Both the position numbers and the translations under genes were made by a program. The notes under the pieces are model-generated. The model was given only the letters and a program-made list of their open reading frames with translations. It ran no database searches and was not told where the DNA came from. Of a stretch of DNA of 64,000 nucleotides, positions 45,473-54,973 are shown piece after piece. How positions within the stretch are numbered: the first letter of the stretch is position 1; each line of letters begins with the position of its first letter. The DNA lies in assembly GCA_028533045.1 (NCBI GenBank), contig JAQQAP010000047.1, forward strand, positions 1 through 64,000, in the 5' to 3' direction. The stretch is from Spirochaetales bacterium. GTDB lineage: Bacteria; Spirochaetota; Spirochaetia; DSM-2461.

Positions 45473-46721
45473 TTGTAACAGCTTCTATGCCTCCTGCGAA
45501 AGGATCTTCCGCCCCGACCTCAAGGGAAAGCCGGTTGTGGTTTTAAGTAATAATGACGGCTGTATCGTAGCCCAATCTCAGGAAGCGAAAAAGCTGGGCA
45601 TTGCCCGGGGGGCCCCCTTTCATCAAAACCGCCGTGCCCTGGAAGAACAGGGGGCCATTGTGTTCTCCTCCAACTACACCCTCTACCAGGATATCTCAAA
45701 CAGGGTTATGGCTATTGTGAAGAAGCATGTTCCCACCCTGGAGGTTTACTCTATTGACGAGGCCTTTCTCTTTTTTGAGGAAAATGAAAAGCGAGCCGGA
45801 TTGGAACGGTTAGCCGCCTTTTTGAAGGAGGAGGTACTCCGCTGCACAGGAATACCCGTTTCCATTGGAATAGGCAGGACCAAGACTCTGGCCAAGGTAG
45901 CGGAAAGGTACAGTAAAAACCGGGGCGGTCTCTATTATCTTTCCCGGGAGAAGGAAAGAGAAATTCTTTCCCGGACTCCCATTCGTTCCATCTGGGGGAT
46001 AGGCCGGAGAAAGGCGGACTTTCTTGTGAATCATCATATTACCACCGCCCAGGATCTTGTAGAACAGGAAGAGTGGTGGGTAAAGAAGCATCTTACGGTG
46101 GTGACCCTTTACACCCTATGGGAACTACAGGGTAAGCCAATGATAACAGCCGAAGTAGAACCGCCCGCGCGGAAAGAAATAGTGAGCGGAATAACGGGGA
46201 GTAAGCCACTAAAGAGCCTGACGGAAGTGAAGGAAGCCCTGGCCCGTCACGCCCGGGCAGCCTCGGAAAAACTGGCCCGAGAGAAGGCGGCCTGCTCTTT
46301 GGTGGCGGTGACCATGAATACGAACCGCTTTAAGGATAACTACTGCCATGGGTACAGAGGATTACCGACAGATAAACCTTTGGCTTACCCACCGGATATT
46401 ATTAAAACCGCTCTACAGGCAGCAGAGGAGATATATCGTCCCGGAGCACCCTATATAAGGACTTCGGTTAAGCTGGGTGGACTTGAACCCGTGGCTAAGC
46501 AGGAAGCATCATTATTCCTTTCCGAGGAAGAGCGTCTTCTTGATGAAAAAAAGCAAGCTTTCACAGTGGCTAAGCAACAGGTTATTTCAAAGTTTGGGAA
46601 ACAAGCGCTCATGCCTGCAGCAACGGGCCTTAGGGATAAGTCAGAAATGATGAACCGGGACTTTCTCTCTCCCCGCTACACCACATCCTGGGAGGATCTC
46701 CCCTATGTCATAGCAGACTAG
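45456..46721 (+). CDS. umuC: UmuC-type Y-family DNA polymerase V catalytic subunit
   Basis: 421 aa. [18 protein letters not shown] starts the Y-family palm with the metal-binding Asp, and YSIDEAFL carries the second acidic pair. The fingers/thumb regions follow ([29 protein letters not shown] helix-hairpin-helix). The little-finger domain ends near 350, and a UmuC-type C-terminal tail follows. It performs error-prone translesion synthesis with UmuD'2. The ATG at 45456 lies within the end of umuD. Confidence 0.95.
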   Translation: MIALIDCNSFYASCERIFRPDLKGKPVVVLSNNDGCIVAQSQEAKKLGIARGAPFHQNRRALEEQGAIVFSSNYTLYQDISNRVMAIVKKHVPTLEVYSIDEAFLFFEENEKRAGLERLAAFLKEEVLRCTGIPVSIGIGRTKTLAKVAERYSKNRGGLYYLSREKEREILSRTPIRSIWGIGRRKADFLVNHHITTAQDLVEQEEWWVKKHLTVVTLYTLWELQGKPMITAEVEPPARKEIVSGITGSKPLKSLTEVKEALARHARAASEKLAREKAACSLVAVTMNTNRFKDNYCHGYRGLPTDKPLAYPPDIIKTALQAAEEIYRPGAPYIRTSVKLGGLEPVAKQEASLFLSEEERLLDEKKQAFTVAKQQVISKFGKQALMPAATGLRDKSEMMNRDFLSPRYTTSWEDLPYVIAD

Positions 46722-46756
46722 TGGATTATCCACAGGTTTACTATGCCACAAAAAAA

Positions 46757-46772
46757 CCCGCCTCTCGGCGGG
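46757..46772. terminator. Intrinsic terminator between umuC and cstA
   Basis: CCCGCC-TCTC-GGCGGG is flanked by an A-run on the left and CTATTTTT on the right, so it serves both convergent genes. Confidence 0.85.
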
Positions 46773-46796
46773 CTATTTTTAAATAGAAAACAATAT

Positions 46797-48224
46797 TTAG
46801 GCTGCTTCGGGAATCGCTTCCTTCTTGGGCATGCGCCAAATAAACAGGGCCAATAGGGTAATGGCTACCACGATTCCCACGGGGTAGGAAATGGTGACGG
46901 GAAGCTTGAAACCTTCCGGAGCCTGCAGAATGTAAGTCGTAACAACGGCAGTCATAAAAGTGGCCGGGATGGTGGCCATCCAGTGAAACTTTTTGTTGAT
47001 AACCAGGTAGGCTGCGGAAGCCCAAAGTACGATGGTGGCCAGGGTTTGATTTGACCAGGCAAAATACCTCCAGATGATGGAGAAATCGATGAAGGTCAGG
47101 GTAAAACCGACGGCCAGCATGGGGATGGCAATAAGCAGACGATTTTTGATGGGAGCCTGGTCCATATTCATGGAATCGGCAATGGTTAAACGGGCCGATC
47201 GGAAGGCCGTATCGCCGGAGGTAATGGGGCAGGCAATTACACCGAGGATGGCAAGGAATCCGCCTACTCCCCCAAGTAAACCGATGGAGACCTGATTAAC
47301 AACGAGTCCCGCCCCGCCCTGGGCGGTAACTTCGGAAAGACCGGCAATCCCGCCGGGGAAGAAAGACATGGCCGCAGCGGCCCAGATAAGGGCAATAATA
47401 CCTTCTCCGATCATGGCACCATAGAAAACCCGGCGGCCATATTTTTCGTTGGGGAGACAGCGGGCCATTACGGGAGACTGGGTTGAATGAAAGCCGGATA
47501 TGGCACCGCAGGCTATGGTAATGAAAAGCATGGGCCAGATAGTCAATCCCTTGGGATGGGTATTAACAAAGTTTATCTCCGGAACGGGAAGACCTCCCAG
47601 GATAATGGCTCCCCCTACTCCCAGGGCCATTATCAAAAGAACAGCCCCAAAAACAGGATAGAGGCGACCAATCAGTTTATCCACTGGCACAACTGTGGCA
47701 ATAAAGTAATAGGCCAGAATTAAAACAAGCCAGAACTGTTTTTGTGCAAAGATTCCCTTCATTCCCAGGTTGGCCAAAAGACCGGCGGGACCGTACATGA
47801 AAACGGTTCCCACAAGAACCAGGAGAACTATGGAAAAAACGCGCATAACGAGCCGCGCCTTATCGCCCAGGTAGATGCCCACGATTTCGGAGATACTCTT
47901 GCCATCGTGGCGAAGGGAGAGCATACCGGAGAAATAGTCGTGTACCCCTCCGGCGAAAATCGTTCCCAGCACAATCCACAGAAAGGCCATGGGGCCAAAA
48001 AGCGCTCCCATTATAGCGCCGAAGATGGGTCCCAGACCTGCAATATTCAACAGTTGAATCAAAAAAATGCGGTACCAGGGAAGTTCGACAAAGTCTATCC
48101 CGTCCGCTTTGGTAACAGCCGGTGTTTTACGATTGGGGTCCGAACCAAAGACCCGGTCGACCACAGCACCGTAGATGAAATAACCCGCCACCAACGCGGC
48201 CAGGGAAATCAGAAAGCTTACCAT
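46797..48224 (-). CDS. cstA: CstA/BtsT-family carbon-starvation transporter (probable pyruvate importer)
   Basis: 475 aa, about 13 membrane helices. Signature blocks: QLLNIAGLGPIFGAIMGALFGP, GTIFAGGVHDYFSGMLSLRHDGKSISEIVG, AIACGAISGFHSTQSPVM-like segment (ITIACGAISGFHSTQSPVM) and TSGDTAFRSARL. It is the short CstA form. E. coli CstA and BtsT import pyruvate with protons. The upstream LytS/LytTR-type pair and a LytTR direct-repeat operator in the intervening 110 bases mirror the BtsSR-BtsT arrangement. GGAGAAGCAT precedes the ATG. Confidence 0.93.
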   Translation of the reverse strand: MVSFLISLAALVAGYFIYGAVVDRVFGSDPNRKTPAVTKADGIDFVELPWYRIFLIQLLNIAGLGPIFGAIMGALFGPMAFLWIVLGTIFAGGVHDYFSGMLSLRHDGKSISEIVGIYLGDKARLVMRVFSIVLLVLVGTVFMYGPAGLLANLGMKGIFAQKQFWLVLILAYYFIATVVPVDKLIGRLYPVFGAVLLIMALGVGGAIILGGLPVPEINFVNTHPKGLTIWPMLFITIACGAISGFHSTQSPVMARCLPNEKYGRRVFYGAMIGEGIIALIWAAAAMSFFPGGIAGLSEVTAQGGAGLVVNQVSIGLLGGVGGFLAILGVIACPITSGDTAFRSARLTIADSMNMDQAPIKNRLLIAIPMLAVGFTLTFIDFSIIWRYFAWSNQTLATIVLWASAAYLVINKKFHWMATIPATFMTAVVTTYILQAPEGFKLPVTISYPVGIVVAITLLALFIWRMPKKEAIPEAA

Positions 48225-48291
48225 ATGCTTCTCCTTTTTGGTTTGTTCTGGGTAGAGAATGGGCCCTTTGGGAGATGAAAGGTTAAAAGAC

Positions 48292-48326
48292 GGTACGAAT
48301 GGTAATTTTTGAGGTATGAATGGTAA
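48292..48326 (-). promoter_or_regulatory. LytTR-type direct-repeat operator upstream of cstA
   Basis: On the minus strand TTACCATTCATACC (48326-48313) and TTACCATTCGTACC (48305-48292) are near-identical direct repeats 21 bases apart, i.e. two helical turns. This is the usual layout for LytTR response regulators, and the site lies 68-102 bases before the cstA ATG, suited to activation. Confidence 0.7.
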
Positions 48327-48334
48327 GGCAGGCT

Positions 48335-49084
48335 TTAAATGTGAAAGATCTCTTTGAATTCGGACATTTTGGCCCGGGAAACGGGAATCCGCTCTTCCAG
48401 TCCGTGAAGCTTGATTATATAACTGTTATTCACCCAGAGATTCACCTGTTCCACATAGCTGAGGTTTATGACAAAGCTTCTGTGGCACTTGAAGAAGTCC
48501 GGCAAAGTCAGGCACTCTTCTATCTTCCAGAAGGGCTTTGTCTGCAGGAATTCCCCCCGGAGCGTGACAATACGCACCTCCTTCCCCCGGGCTTCCAGAA
48601 AAAGGATATCCTCCTGTTTTACCGGTATAATAGCATCACCCCGATAGAGAGAGAGGTGGTGATGCTTGACCACCCTGTCCCGGGCAAGAGTGTTGATAAG
48701 TGCGGAGATACGGTCCGGTTCGGGTCTCTTTTGTGACAGACGGCTCAAGGTTTCCCTAAGGCGCAGGGGAGAAAGGGGTTTAAGAAGGTAGTCCATGGCA
48801 TGCACTTCAAAGGCCTGCAAAGCGAACTCATCGTAGGCGGTTTGAAAAATAATGGAGGGGGGATTTTCCAGTCCGATTATTTCACGGGCCGCTTCCAACC
48901 CATCCTTTCCAGGCATCTGTATATCCAGAAAAACAAGTTCCGGCTTGAGACTCCGGCACCGGGCCACCGCTTCAAATCCGTTACTCCCCTCGCCTATGAT
49001 TTCCACCTCACCCGTTTGTTCCAGGAGAAAGCGCAGTTCGTCCCGGGCAAGATCTTCGTCGTCTACAATTACGGCTTTTATCAT
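48335..49084 (-). CDS. LytTR-family response regulator (BtsR-like)
   Basis: 249 aa. The receiver has D8-D9 and phospho-acceptor D54 in LVFLDIQMPG, Thr in IIFQTAYDE and Lys in YLLKPLSP. A LytTR DNA-binding domain follows (HHHLSLYRGDAIIPV, ILFLEARGKEVRIVT, FFKCHRSFVINLSYVEQV). It overlaps the kinase gene by four bases. The direct-repeat site just downstream, ahead of cstA, is its likely target. Confidence 0.93.
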   Translation of the reverse strand: MIKAVIVDDEDLARDELRFLLEQTGEVEIIGEGSNGFEAVARCRSLKPELVFLDIQMPGKDGLEAAREIIGLENPPSIIFQTAYDEFALQAFEVHAMDYLLKPLSPLRLRETLSRLSQKRPEPDRISALINTLARDRVVKHHHLSLYRGDAIIPVKQEDILFLEARGKEVRIVTLRGEFLQTKPFWKIEECLTLPDFFKCHRSFVINLSYVEQVNLWVNNSYIIKLHGLEERIPVSRAKMSEFKEIFHI

Positions 49085-50778
49085 TCTCCCCCCTGGGGCA
49101 GAGAGAAACTTACCTTCGTTCCCTTGCCCGGCTCACTGCTTATTTCCAGGCCCTTCCCGTAAAGGTGTTCAAGCCTGTCATTTACATTCTTTAACCCTAT
49201 ACTGTTTCCCGTTTCTTCATGATTCAAAATGCGGTCGATCTTCTCCTGCTCCATCCCTACTCCCGTATCGGACAGGACAAATTGTATGCGGGACAGCTTC
49301 TTCTTTACCTCAATCTTTATAAGGGAATTATTCAGATTAGTCCCTATCCCGTGTTTTATACTATTCTCGATAATGGGCTGAAGGATGAGAGGAGGGATTT
49401 TTATATCCTGTGATACCTTTATGTGATATTCAACGGCGAGCTTGCTCCCGAAACGGGCCTGCTCGATTTCCAAATAGGAGCGTACGTAGAAGAGTTCTTC
49501 CTCCAGGGGAATAAGGGAGTCGGTGGTCTTGAGGGACCGGCGTAAAAGGTCCGACAGGGAGACCATAAGCTCCCGGGCTTTATCCGGTTTAAGGCGAATA
49601 AGGGAGCTGATGGTATTGAGAGCGTTAAAGAGGAAGTGGGGCCTTATCTGACTTTGAAGAGCTTTGAGTTCGGCCCGGGTGAGGAGTTCCCGCTGGCGCT
49701 GTAGTTCGCTTACCTCTATTTGGGTAGAGAAAAGGGCGGCCAGTCCCTGGGCCACTTCCACATCCACCGGGCCGATCCCCCTATCCCCGGCCCGGTAGAG
49801 CTTAAGGGTTCCCACCGTTTCCCCGTTAACCTTTAGAGGAGCGATAACCGCCGATGAAAGGGGACAATTATCGTGGCTACAGCCAATATCTTCCCGCTTA
49901 TTAACTACACGGGAGTGACCGTCGGCCAGAACATCCTTCGTAACCCTGGTCTGGAGGGGGGCCATACTTTTATGATGGTCCTCACCCTTCCCTCTAAAAG
50001 CCAGGCATTTGTCCCTGTCCGAAAGGGAAACGGCGGAAACTTTTATGTGTTTGAGTATAATTTGGGTAACCGCATCGGCCGTCTCGGGGGTAAAACCGGA
50101 ACGGAGATGTTCCATGGTTTCCTGAACGATTTTTAAAACCCGATGGGACTGCTTAAGGGCGATTTTTTCCTTCTCCTTAAGGGCGTCTTCTATGATGGCG
50201 ATAAACATAGCTATGCCTATAGCATTTCCAAAAATCATGGGAACCGCAATGAGTTCTACCAATTGAAGAGCGCTGGAAAAAGGACGGGCCACTAAGAGAA
50301 TTACGGCCATTTGGACAAGCTCTGCCACAGCCCCCCACAGGGCCGCAAAAAGCCACTTGTTTTCCACTTTTCTAAAGGAGTAGCTAAGAAGTCCCGCCAT
50401 TATCCCTTCCACCACTGTGGAGGACATACAGGCCAGAGAAGTGAACCCTCCCAAATCAATGGCGAAACGGTGGAATCCGGCCAGAAATCCCGCTGCGATA
50501 CCCACAATGGGCCCGCCCAAAAGCCCCCCTACGAAGACTCCTACCACCCGGGCATTGGCCAGAGCTCCCATAACGGGGATTCCCGTGTAGGTTCCCATTA
50601 TGGCAATACCGGAAAAGTAGGCCACCAGAACGAGTCCTTTTTTTAGGGTAAAGGTGCGGGAAAAAACGAGGGAGCGGAGAAAGTTAAGCCTGGTTAAGAG
50701 GAACGCAAAAAAAAGGATGAGCCCCCCCTGACTAATCAGACTTCTGAGAAGGTCTATGATTTGCGTTTCGAAAGGCAT
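49081..50778 (-). CDS. LytS/BtsS-type sensor kinase (5TM-5TMR_LYT, GAF, His kinase)
   Basis: 565 aa. Six membrane helices (about 10-200) match the 5TM-5TMR_LYT sensor (NARVVGVFVGGLLGGPIVGIAAGFLAGFHR, FTSLACMSSTVVEGIMAGL). A GAF-like region (about 225-350) precedes the His_kinase domain with phospho-His in LQSQIRPHFLFNALNTISSLIR and the ATP-binding VLSDTGVGM. LytS relatives in this clade (BtsS, YpdA) sense pyruvate. The neighbour cstA supports that ligand here (inference). Confidence 0.92.
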   Translation of the reverse strand: MPFETQIIDLLRSLISQGGLILFFAFLLTRLNFLRSLVFSRTFTLKKGLVLVAYFSGIAIMGTYTGIPVMGALANARVVGVFVGGLLGGPIVGIAAGFLAGFHRFAIDLGGFTSLACMSSTVVEGIMAGLLSYSFRKVENKWLFAALWGAVAELVQMAVILLVARPFSSALQLVELIAVPMIFGNAIGIAMFIAIIEDALKEKEKIALKQSHRVLKIVQETMEHLRSGFTPETADAVTQIILKHIKVSAVSLSDRDKCLAFRGKGEDHHKSMAPLQTRVTKDVLADGHSRVVNKREDIGCSHDNCPLSSAVIAPLKVNGETVGTLKLYRAGDRGIGPVDVEVAQGLAALFSTQIEVSELQRQRELLTRAELKALQSQIRPHFLFNALNTISSLIRLKPDKARELMVSLSDLLRRSLKTTDSLIPLEEELFYVRSYLEIEQARFGSKLAVEYHIKVSQDIKIPPLILQPIIENSIKHGIGTNLNNSLIKIEVKKKLSRIQFVLSDTGVGMEQEKIDRILNHEETGNSIGLKNVNDRLEHLYGKGLEISSEPGKGTKVSFSLPQGGE

Positions 50779-50810
50779 AGGACCATTCTAAGCCCAAATT
50801 CCCGGGCAGG

Positions 50811-50850
50811 CAATAAAAAAGCGGTAATCCGAATAATGCCGGACTACCGC
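50811..50850 (-). terminator. Intrinsic terminator of pgi
   Basis: On the minus strand GCGGTA and TACCGC close a stem with an inner TCCG/CGGA helix, followed by TTTTTTATTG. It lies 45 bases after the pgi stop. Confidence 0.8.
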
Positions 50851-50894
50851 CTGAATCTCTTTTCTAAAATGCTTCAATGCATAATAAGCTGCGT

Positions 50895-52466
50895 TTAAAT
50901 ACTCATCATATCCTTGAGCGCCACAAGAGCTTCATCCATCTCTCCGCCTCCCAAAACCTGTTTGGTCAGGATTTTACCCAGCTGTACCCCTTCCTGGTCG
51001 AAGGAGTTAATATTCCAGCAGAATCCCTGGAACATAACTTTGTTCTCAAAGTGGGCCAGGAGAGCGCCAAGAGCTCGGGGAGTCAGTTTCTCTCCTACGA
51101 TGAGGGAGGAAGGACGACCGCCGGGAAAGTTCTTGTTGGGATTGTCGTTGGAGGCTCCCTTGGCAAAGGCTACGATCTGGGCAATGAGGTTTGCCTTGAG
51201 CTTAGCCTGACTGGTGGAACCTTCATAGTCCAGGTCAAAGTCGATCTGGCTCTCCTTAAACCCGATAAACTGAAGGGGCACAATATCCGTTCCCTGGTGG
51301 AGAAGCTGATAGAAGCTGTGCTGGCCGTTTGTCCCGGGCTCACCAAAGATAACCGGCCCGGTAGAGTAGTTCATAGACTCCCCTGCCCGGTTCACGCACT
51401 TACCGTTACTTTCCATGTCCAACTGCTGGAGATGGGCGGGGAAACGGCTCAGGGCCTGGCTGTAGGGAAGAACGGCCGTGGAAGGATATCCCAGAACATT
51501 TCTTTCATACACGCCTATCATGGCATCCATAAGGGCGGCGTTTTTGCTAATGTCACTTTCCAGGGCGGCCTTGTCCGCTTCGTGGGCACCGGAGAGAAAC
51601 TCTTCGAATACATCTTTACCAAAGGCCAGAGAGAGAACGGCTCCCCCTACGGCACTTGAGGAAGAGTAACGGCCGCCGATAAAGTCATCCATAAAGAAGG
51701 CGGCCAGGACATCATCCGAATTAGCCAGGGGGCTGGTTTCGCTGGTTACCGCAATAAGGTGGGCCGAGGGATCAAACCCATCAATACCGGCTTTTTTGGA
51801 CATCTCCACAACAAAGTTCTTGTTGGCCAGGGTTTCCTGTGTTGTTCCGCTCTTGGAAACGAGGATGAACAGGGTTGTCTCCAGGTCTACCCGTTCCAGG
51901 ACAGCATTGGCGTCGTCCGGATCGACATTGGAGATAAAGTGGGCGTCCAGAATCGGCTCTACATAGTTGGCCATGGCAAGATAGAGGGCCCGGGGACCAA
52001 GATCGCTTCCGCCAATACCAATCTGACAGACCGTATCAAAGGGTTTGCCGGTGGAACCTTTTATTTCTCCCCCATGAACCTTACCTACAAAATCATAGAT
52101 TTTGTTCTGCTGGGCCCTATAGAATTCACGGAGGTTTTTCCCTTCGAAAAGAACATCCTTTGCCAGTTCGCCCCGGGTCATCTGGTGCATGACCTTACGG
52201 TTTTCCCCTACGTTCATGAATTCACCGGCCAGAAGTTCATTGTATTTGGCAATGAGCTCCTGTTCATCGGCCAGTTTTTGCAGGATTGATGTAATATCGT
52301 CATTAACTGCTTTGGCGGCATAGTTATAGGTCAAACCGCCTCCCACAGAAATATTGGCGCTTTTGATACGCTCCGCTGTAAGACTGATTTTCAAATCGAC
52401 GGGAGCGGCTTTTTCCAGTTCGGAAAATGCGGCTGTCCTATCCAGATTTTTATAGGAAATTCCCAT
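50895..52466 (-). CDS. pgi: Glucose-6-phosphate isomerase
   Basis: 523 aa. It interconverts glucose-6-phosphate and fructose-6-phosphate in glycolysis. Family signatures are clear: QIGIGGSDLGPRALY, VSKSGTTQETLAN, the DDFIGGRYSSSSAVGG block (SIS domain), EFLSGAHEAD with the catalytic His region, and GEPGTNGQHSFYQLLHQGT with the catalytic Glu. The length is normal for the long PGI form. A single gene with its own terminator. Confidence 0.96.
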   Translation of the reverse strand: MGISYKNLDRTAAFSELEKAAPVDLKISLTAERIKSANISVGGGLTYNYAAKAVNDDITSILQKLADEQELIAKYNELLAGEFMNVGENRKVMHQMTRGELAKDVLFEGKNLREFYRAQQNKIYDFVGKVHGGEIKGSTGKPFDTVCQIGIGGSDLGPRALYLAMANYVEPILDAHFISNVDPDDANAVLERVDLETTLFILVSKSGTTQETLANKNFVVEMSKKAGIDGFDPSAHLIAVTSETSPLANSDDVLAAFFMDDFIGGRYSSSSAVGGAVLSLAFGKDVFEEFLSGAHEADKAALESDISKNAALMDAMIGVYERNVLGYPSTAVLPYSQALSRFPAHLQQLDMESNGKCVNRAGESMNYSTGPVIFGEPGTNGQHSFYQLLHQGTDIVPLQFIGFKESQIDFDLDYEGSTSQAKLKANLIAQIVAFAKGASNDNPNKNFPGGRPSSLIVGEKLTPRALGALLAHFENKVMFQGFCWNINSFDQEGVQLGKILTKQVLGGGEMDEALVALKDMMSI

Positions 52467-52643
52467 TTAACTCTCCTGATTAACTCGTTTGATTTCACTA
52501 TAGCGTCTTTATTCCTGCCATTCAAGAAGGGAAATCAAAAAAGCGGTTTCATAGGGACAATTGATTTAAAAAATACCAATAATCTCGAGTTTCACTGGAA
52601 GTTCACCGTCAAATGTATATAGTTTAAAAAAGGAGAAATAATC

Positions 52644-53960
52644 ATGAAGAACGTACTTCATCCCCTATCTCTCTCCTTTAGCGGTGACTGGACTTTCCTG
52701 GAAGAAGATTACCGTAAAGATATGGTTAGCGAGTCGGTTTCAAAAACCAGAATCGCCCTTCTTATCGGCGCCTCCCTCTATGCTTTTTTTGGGATTCTCG
52801 ACATGTTTATGGAAAAGGAAATGCTCCGGGCTTTTCTCTTTCTTCGCTACCTATTTATTGTTCCCGGCGGCTTTGTCGTTATTATTCTTAGCTATAGACC
52901 TTTTTTCCTAAAATATTCCCAGATCATCTTATTTGCCGTTTGCCTGGCAGGCGGTCTAGTCATATCTTTGATGATAGGAATTTCCCATTCCCCCCTTGCC
53001 TACACCTACTATATAGGCCTGATTCTTATTTTTATAACGATTCACTCTTTTATGCAGTTGCGCTTTCTTTGGGCTATGGCTTGCACCGTTCTGATTATCA
53101 CGGCCTATGAATTTGTTTATCTTACAATTATTAAACCTCAGCTGGTATATAGGCTCAACACCCATTTTTTTCTCTACTCGTCCGCCTTCATCTGCATGGC
53201 TTCCGGTTATTTTAACGAAATGAATTTAAGAAGAAGATATTACACCCAATTTCTTCTCAAAAAGGAAGAGGAGAAGGTAAACAGTCAAAAAGAGAAAATG
53301 GAAGTTTTAGGAACAATTTCCAGCAGCATTGCCCACGATTTTAATAATATGCTTATCTCCATGCAGGGTTATACAGAGCTCTCCCTGCAGGAAACAGCTC
53401 AGGATTCCCCTTCCCGACATTACCAGGAAGAAGTGTTTCGTGCTTCCCTCCGGGCCCAGGCCATGACGGAAGAGATCCTTTCCTTTTCCCGTGATGAACA
53501 ATGCGCTTTTACAGCTGTATCTCCCCACAGTCTGTTTCAACAAGTGGAAGACTACCTAACGCCCCGTCTCCCTGATAACATAGAGTTTTACTACTACAAG
53601 GATTCGACAAAAATGATTTGGGGCGATGAAAACAAATTATATCGCCTTCTTCTGAACCTCTGTACCAATTCGCTTCATGCCATGGAGGAGAACGGCGGAG
53701 TCCTTGTTTTATCTTCGGAAGAGAGGGATTATAGAATTCTTCTTCGGATAAAAGACAATGGACCGGGAATAGAAGAAAACATAAGGGATCATATCTTCGA
53801 ACCCTACTTTACAACTAAAAAAGAAGGTAAAGGAACGGGTCTTGGACTTTATATCGTGCAGGAAATGGTAGGGAAAATGGGCGGTAAAATTTCTTTAAAA
53901 AGTTCGCCGGGAGAAGGTACGGAATTCTTGATATTCCTTCCCATTTTTATTCCTCGATAG
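52644..53960 (+). CDS. Membrane sensor histidine kinase, orphan
   Basis: 438 aa. Six hydrophobic segments (about 37-205) form an integral-membrane sensor of MASE-like layout with no periplasmic domain. A short coil leads to the HisKA motif (SSSIAHDFNNMLISMQGYTELSL) and HATPase (NLLLNLCTNSLHAMEE-type N box, IKDNGPGIEENIRDHIFEPYFTTKKEGKGTGLGLYI). The IAHDFNN form is the NtrB/hybrid type. No response regulator adjoins it, so it is an orphan or signals to a distant partner. Confidence 0.9.
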   Translation: MKNVLHPLSLSFSGDWTFLEEDYRKDMVSESVSKTRIALLIGASLYAFFGILDMFMEKEMLRAFLFLRYLFIVPGGFVVIILSYRPFFLKYSQIILFAVCLAGGLVISLMIGISHSPLAYTYYIGLILIFITIHSFMQLRFLWAMACTVLIITAYEFVYLTIIKPQLVYRLNTHFFLYSSAFICMASGYFNEMNLRRRYYTQFLLKKEEEKVNSQKEKMEVLGTISSSIAHDFNNMLISMQGYTELSLQETAQDSPSRHYQEEVFRASLRAQAMTEEILSFSRDEQCAFTAVSPHSLFQQVEDYLTPRLPDNIEFYYYKDSTKMIWGDENKLYRLLLNLCTNSLHAMEENGGVLVLSSEERDYRILLRIKDNGPGIEENIRDHIFEPYFTTKKEGKGTGLGLYIVQEMVGKMGGKISLKSSPGEGTEFLIFLPIFIPR

Positions 53961-54241
53961 GGTTGCTTTTGTTTCATAACTTCTCTTTTTGGATACATTT
54001 TATCACTTCTAATTTAAACACAATCTATTCTATAGGGTTTTTAGACTAATATTCTTCCTTTTCAGTCTAAATCTAATTATCTCTTTATATACATATACTT
54101 ATATTCATATTCTTCGTTAAATTTGTATTCAAAACAGCTATGTATATTAATCAATCGTTTAATATATCATTTTTTCATTGACAGCTAAGATTTTAGGTAT
54201 TAGAGTTTTAGTATAAAAAAATATCGATTTTTTACTGTAAA
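53961..54241. other. AT-rich intergenic region before the sulfur operon
   Basis: About 280 bases, strongly AT-rich, with no open frame on either strand. It contains an imperfect hairpin (TTTAGACT at 54040-54047 with AGTCTAAA at 54064-54071) without a T-run. It presumably holds the promoter of the YeeE-TusA operon. Confidence 0.6.
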
Positions 54242-54254
54242 TACCCCCAGGGTA
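54242..54254 (+). promoter_or_regulatory. Candidate CsoR/CstR-type operator upstream of the sulfur operon
   Basis: TACCC-CCA-GGGTA is a perfect inverted repeat just ahead of the AAAGGAGG ribosome site. It resembles the C-tract/G-tract '4-5-4' operators of CsoR-family repressors, of which CstR senses persulfide. No such regulator gene is in the window, so the assignment is by motif and by the sulfur context. Confidence 0.4.
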
Positions 54255-54267
54255 AAAGGAGGATTTT

Positions 54268-54963
54268 ATGGGAGATACGGACGCTGCGGCTCCTAAAATT
54301 CAGAGGTCGTCCCGTTCTTCATCAAGATCGAGAAAAAAGAAGAAAAATCAGATTCCCGCCGGTATTGTCGTAGGAGTAGTCCTTAGCGTGCTTGGTGTGA
54401 TTGCCGGTATATCCAGTCCTCGGCTGGCCCTGTTTTGGTTTACCGGCATATTTTTTGGTTTTATCCTGCAGAGATCACGCTTTTGCTTTACCGCTTCCAT
54501 GCGCGACCCTGCCCTGACCGGCAGTACAACCCTCACCCGGGCGGTATTAATTGCTTTTGCCATTACCTCTTTGGGATTTTGGGCCATTAAATACGGAGCC
54601 CATTTACAGGGTCTTCCCATCCCCGGTCAGTCCCATGTCGTTCCCGTAAGCCTGGCGACTGCGGTGGGATCGTTTATGTTTGGCATTGGAATGGTTATTG
54701 CCGGAGGTTGTGCTTCCGGTACCCTCATGAGAGTGGGAGAAGGATTCATTATGCAAATTATTTCCCTCTTCTTCTTTGTGATTGGTTCTCTTTGGGGGGC
54801 CCATGACTTTGGCTGGTGGAAACTCCATGTCATATCCAATGGAAAGACGGTATTCCTTCCCGATGTATTCGGATGGGGAGGATCAATTGTAGTACAAATG
54901 CTCATTATCGTTCTGCTCTTTATCGCAGCCGATAAATGGGAACACAGAAAAGACGAAAACTAA
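54268..54963 (+). CDS. YeeE/YedE-type transporter, N-terminal half
   Basis: 231 aa, five hydrophobic segments after a basic tail (SRSRKKKK). The DUF395 signatures RSRFCFTASMRDP and GMVIAGGCASGTLMRVGEG carry two of the three cysteines conserved in TsuA/YeeE thiosulfate transporters. The usual protein is about 330-400 aa in one chain; here the C-terminal half is a separate gene two positions downstream. The TusA-like gene lies between the halves with 10 and 13 bases of spacing, so all three are translated together. Substrate is probably thiosulfate or another reduced sulfur anion. A selenium-linked YedE is an alternative. Confidence 0.85.
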   Translation: MGDTDAAAPKIQRSSRSSSRSRKKKKNQIPAGIVVGVVLSVLGVIAGISSPRLALFWFTGIFFGFILQRSRFCFTASMRDPALTGSTTLTRAVLIAFAITSLGFWAIKYGAHLQGLPIPGQSHVVPVSLATAVGSFMFGIGMVIAGGCASGTLMRVGEGFIMQIISLFFFVIGSLWGAHDFGWWKLHVISNGKTVFLPDVFGWGGSIVVQMLIIVLLFIAADKWEHRKDEN

Positions 54964-54973
54964 GGAGTTTATT

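Noticed and set aside
50877..52289. Open frames opposite pgi
   Set aside because: pgi is unmistakable on the minus strand; these are shadows.
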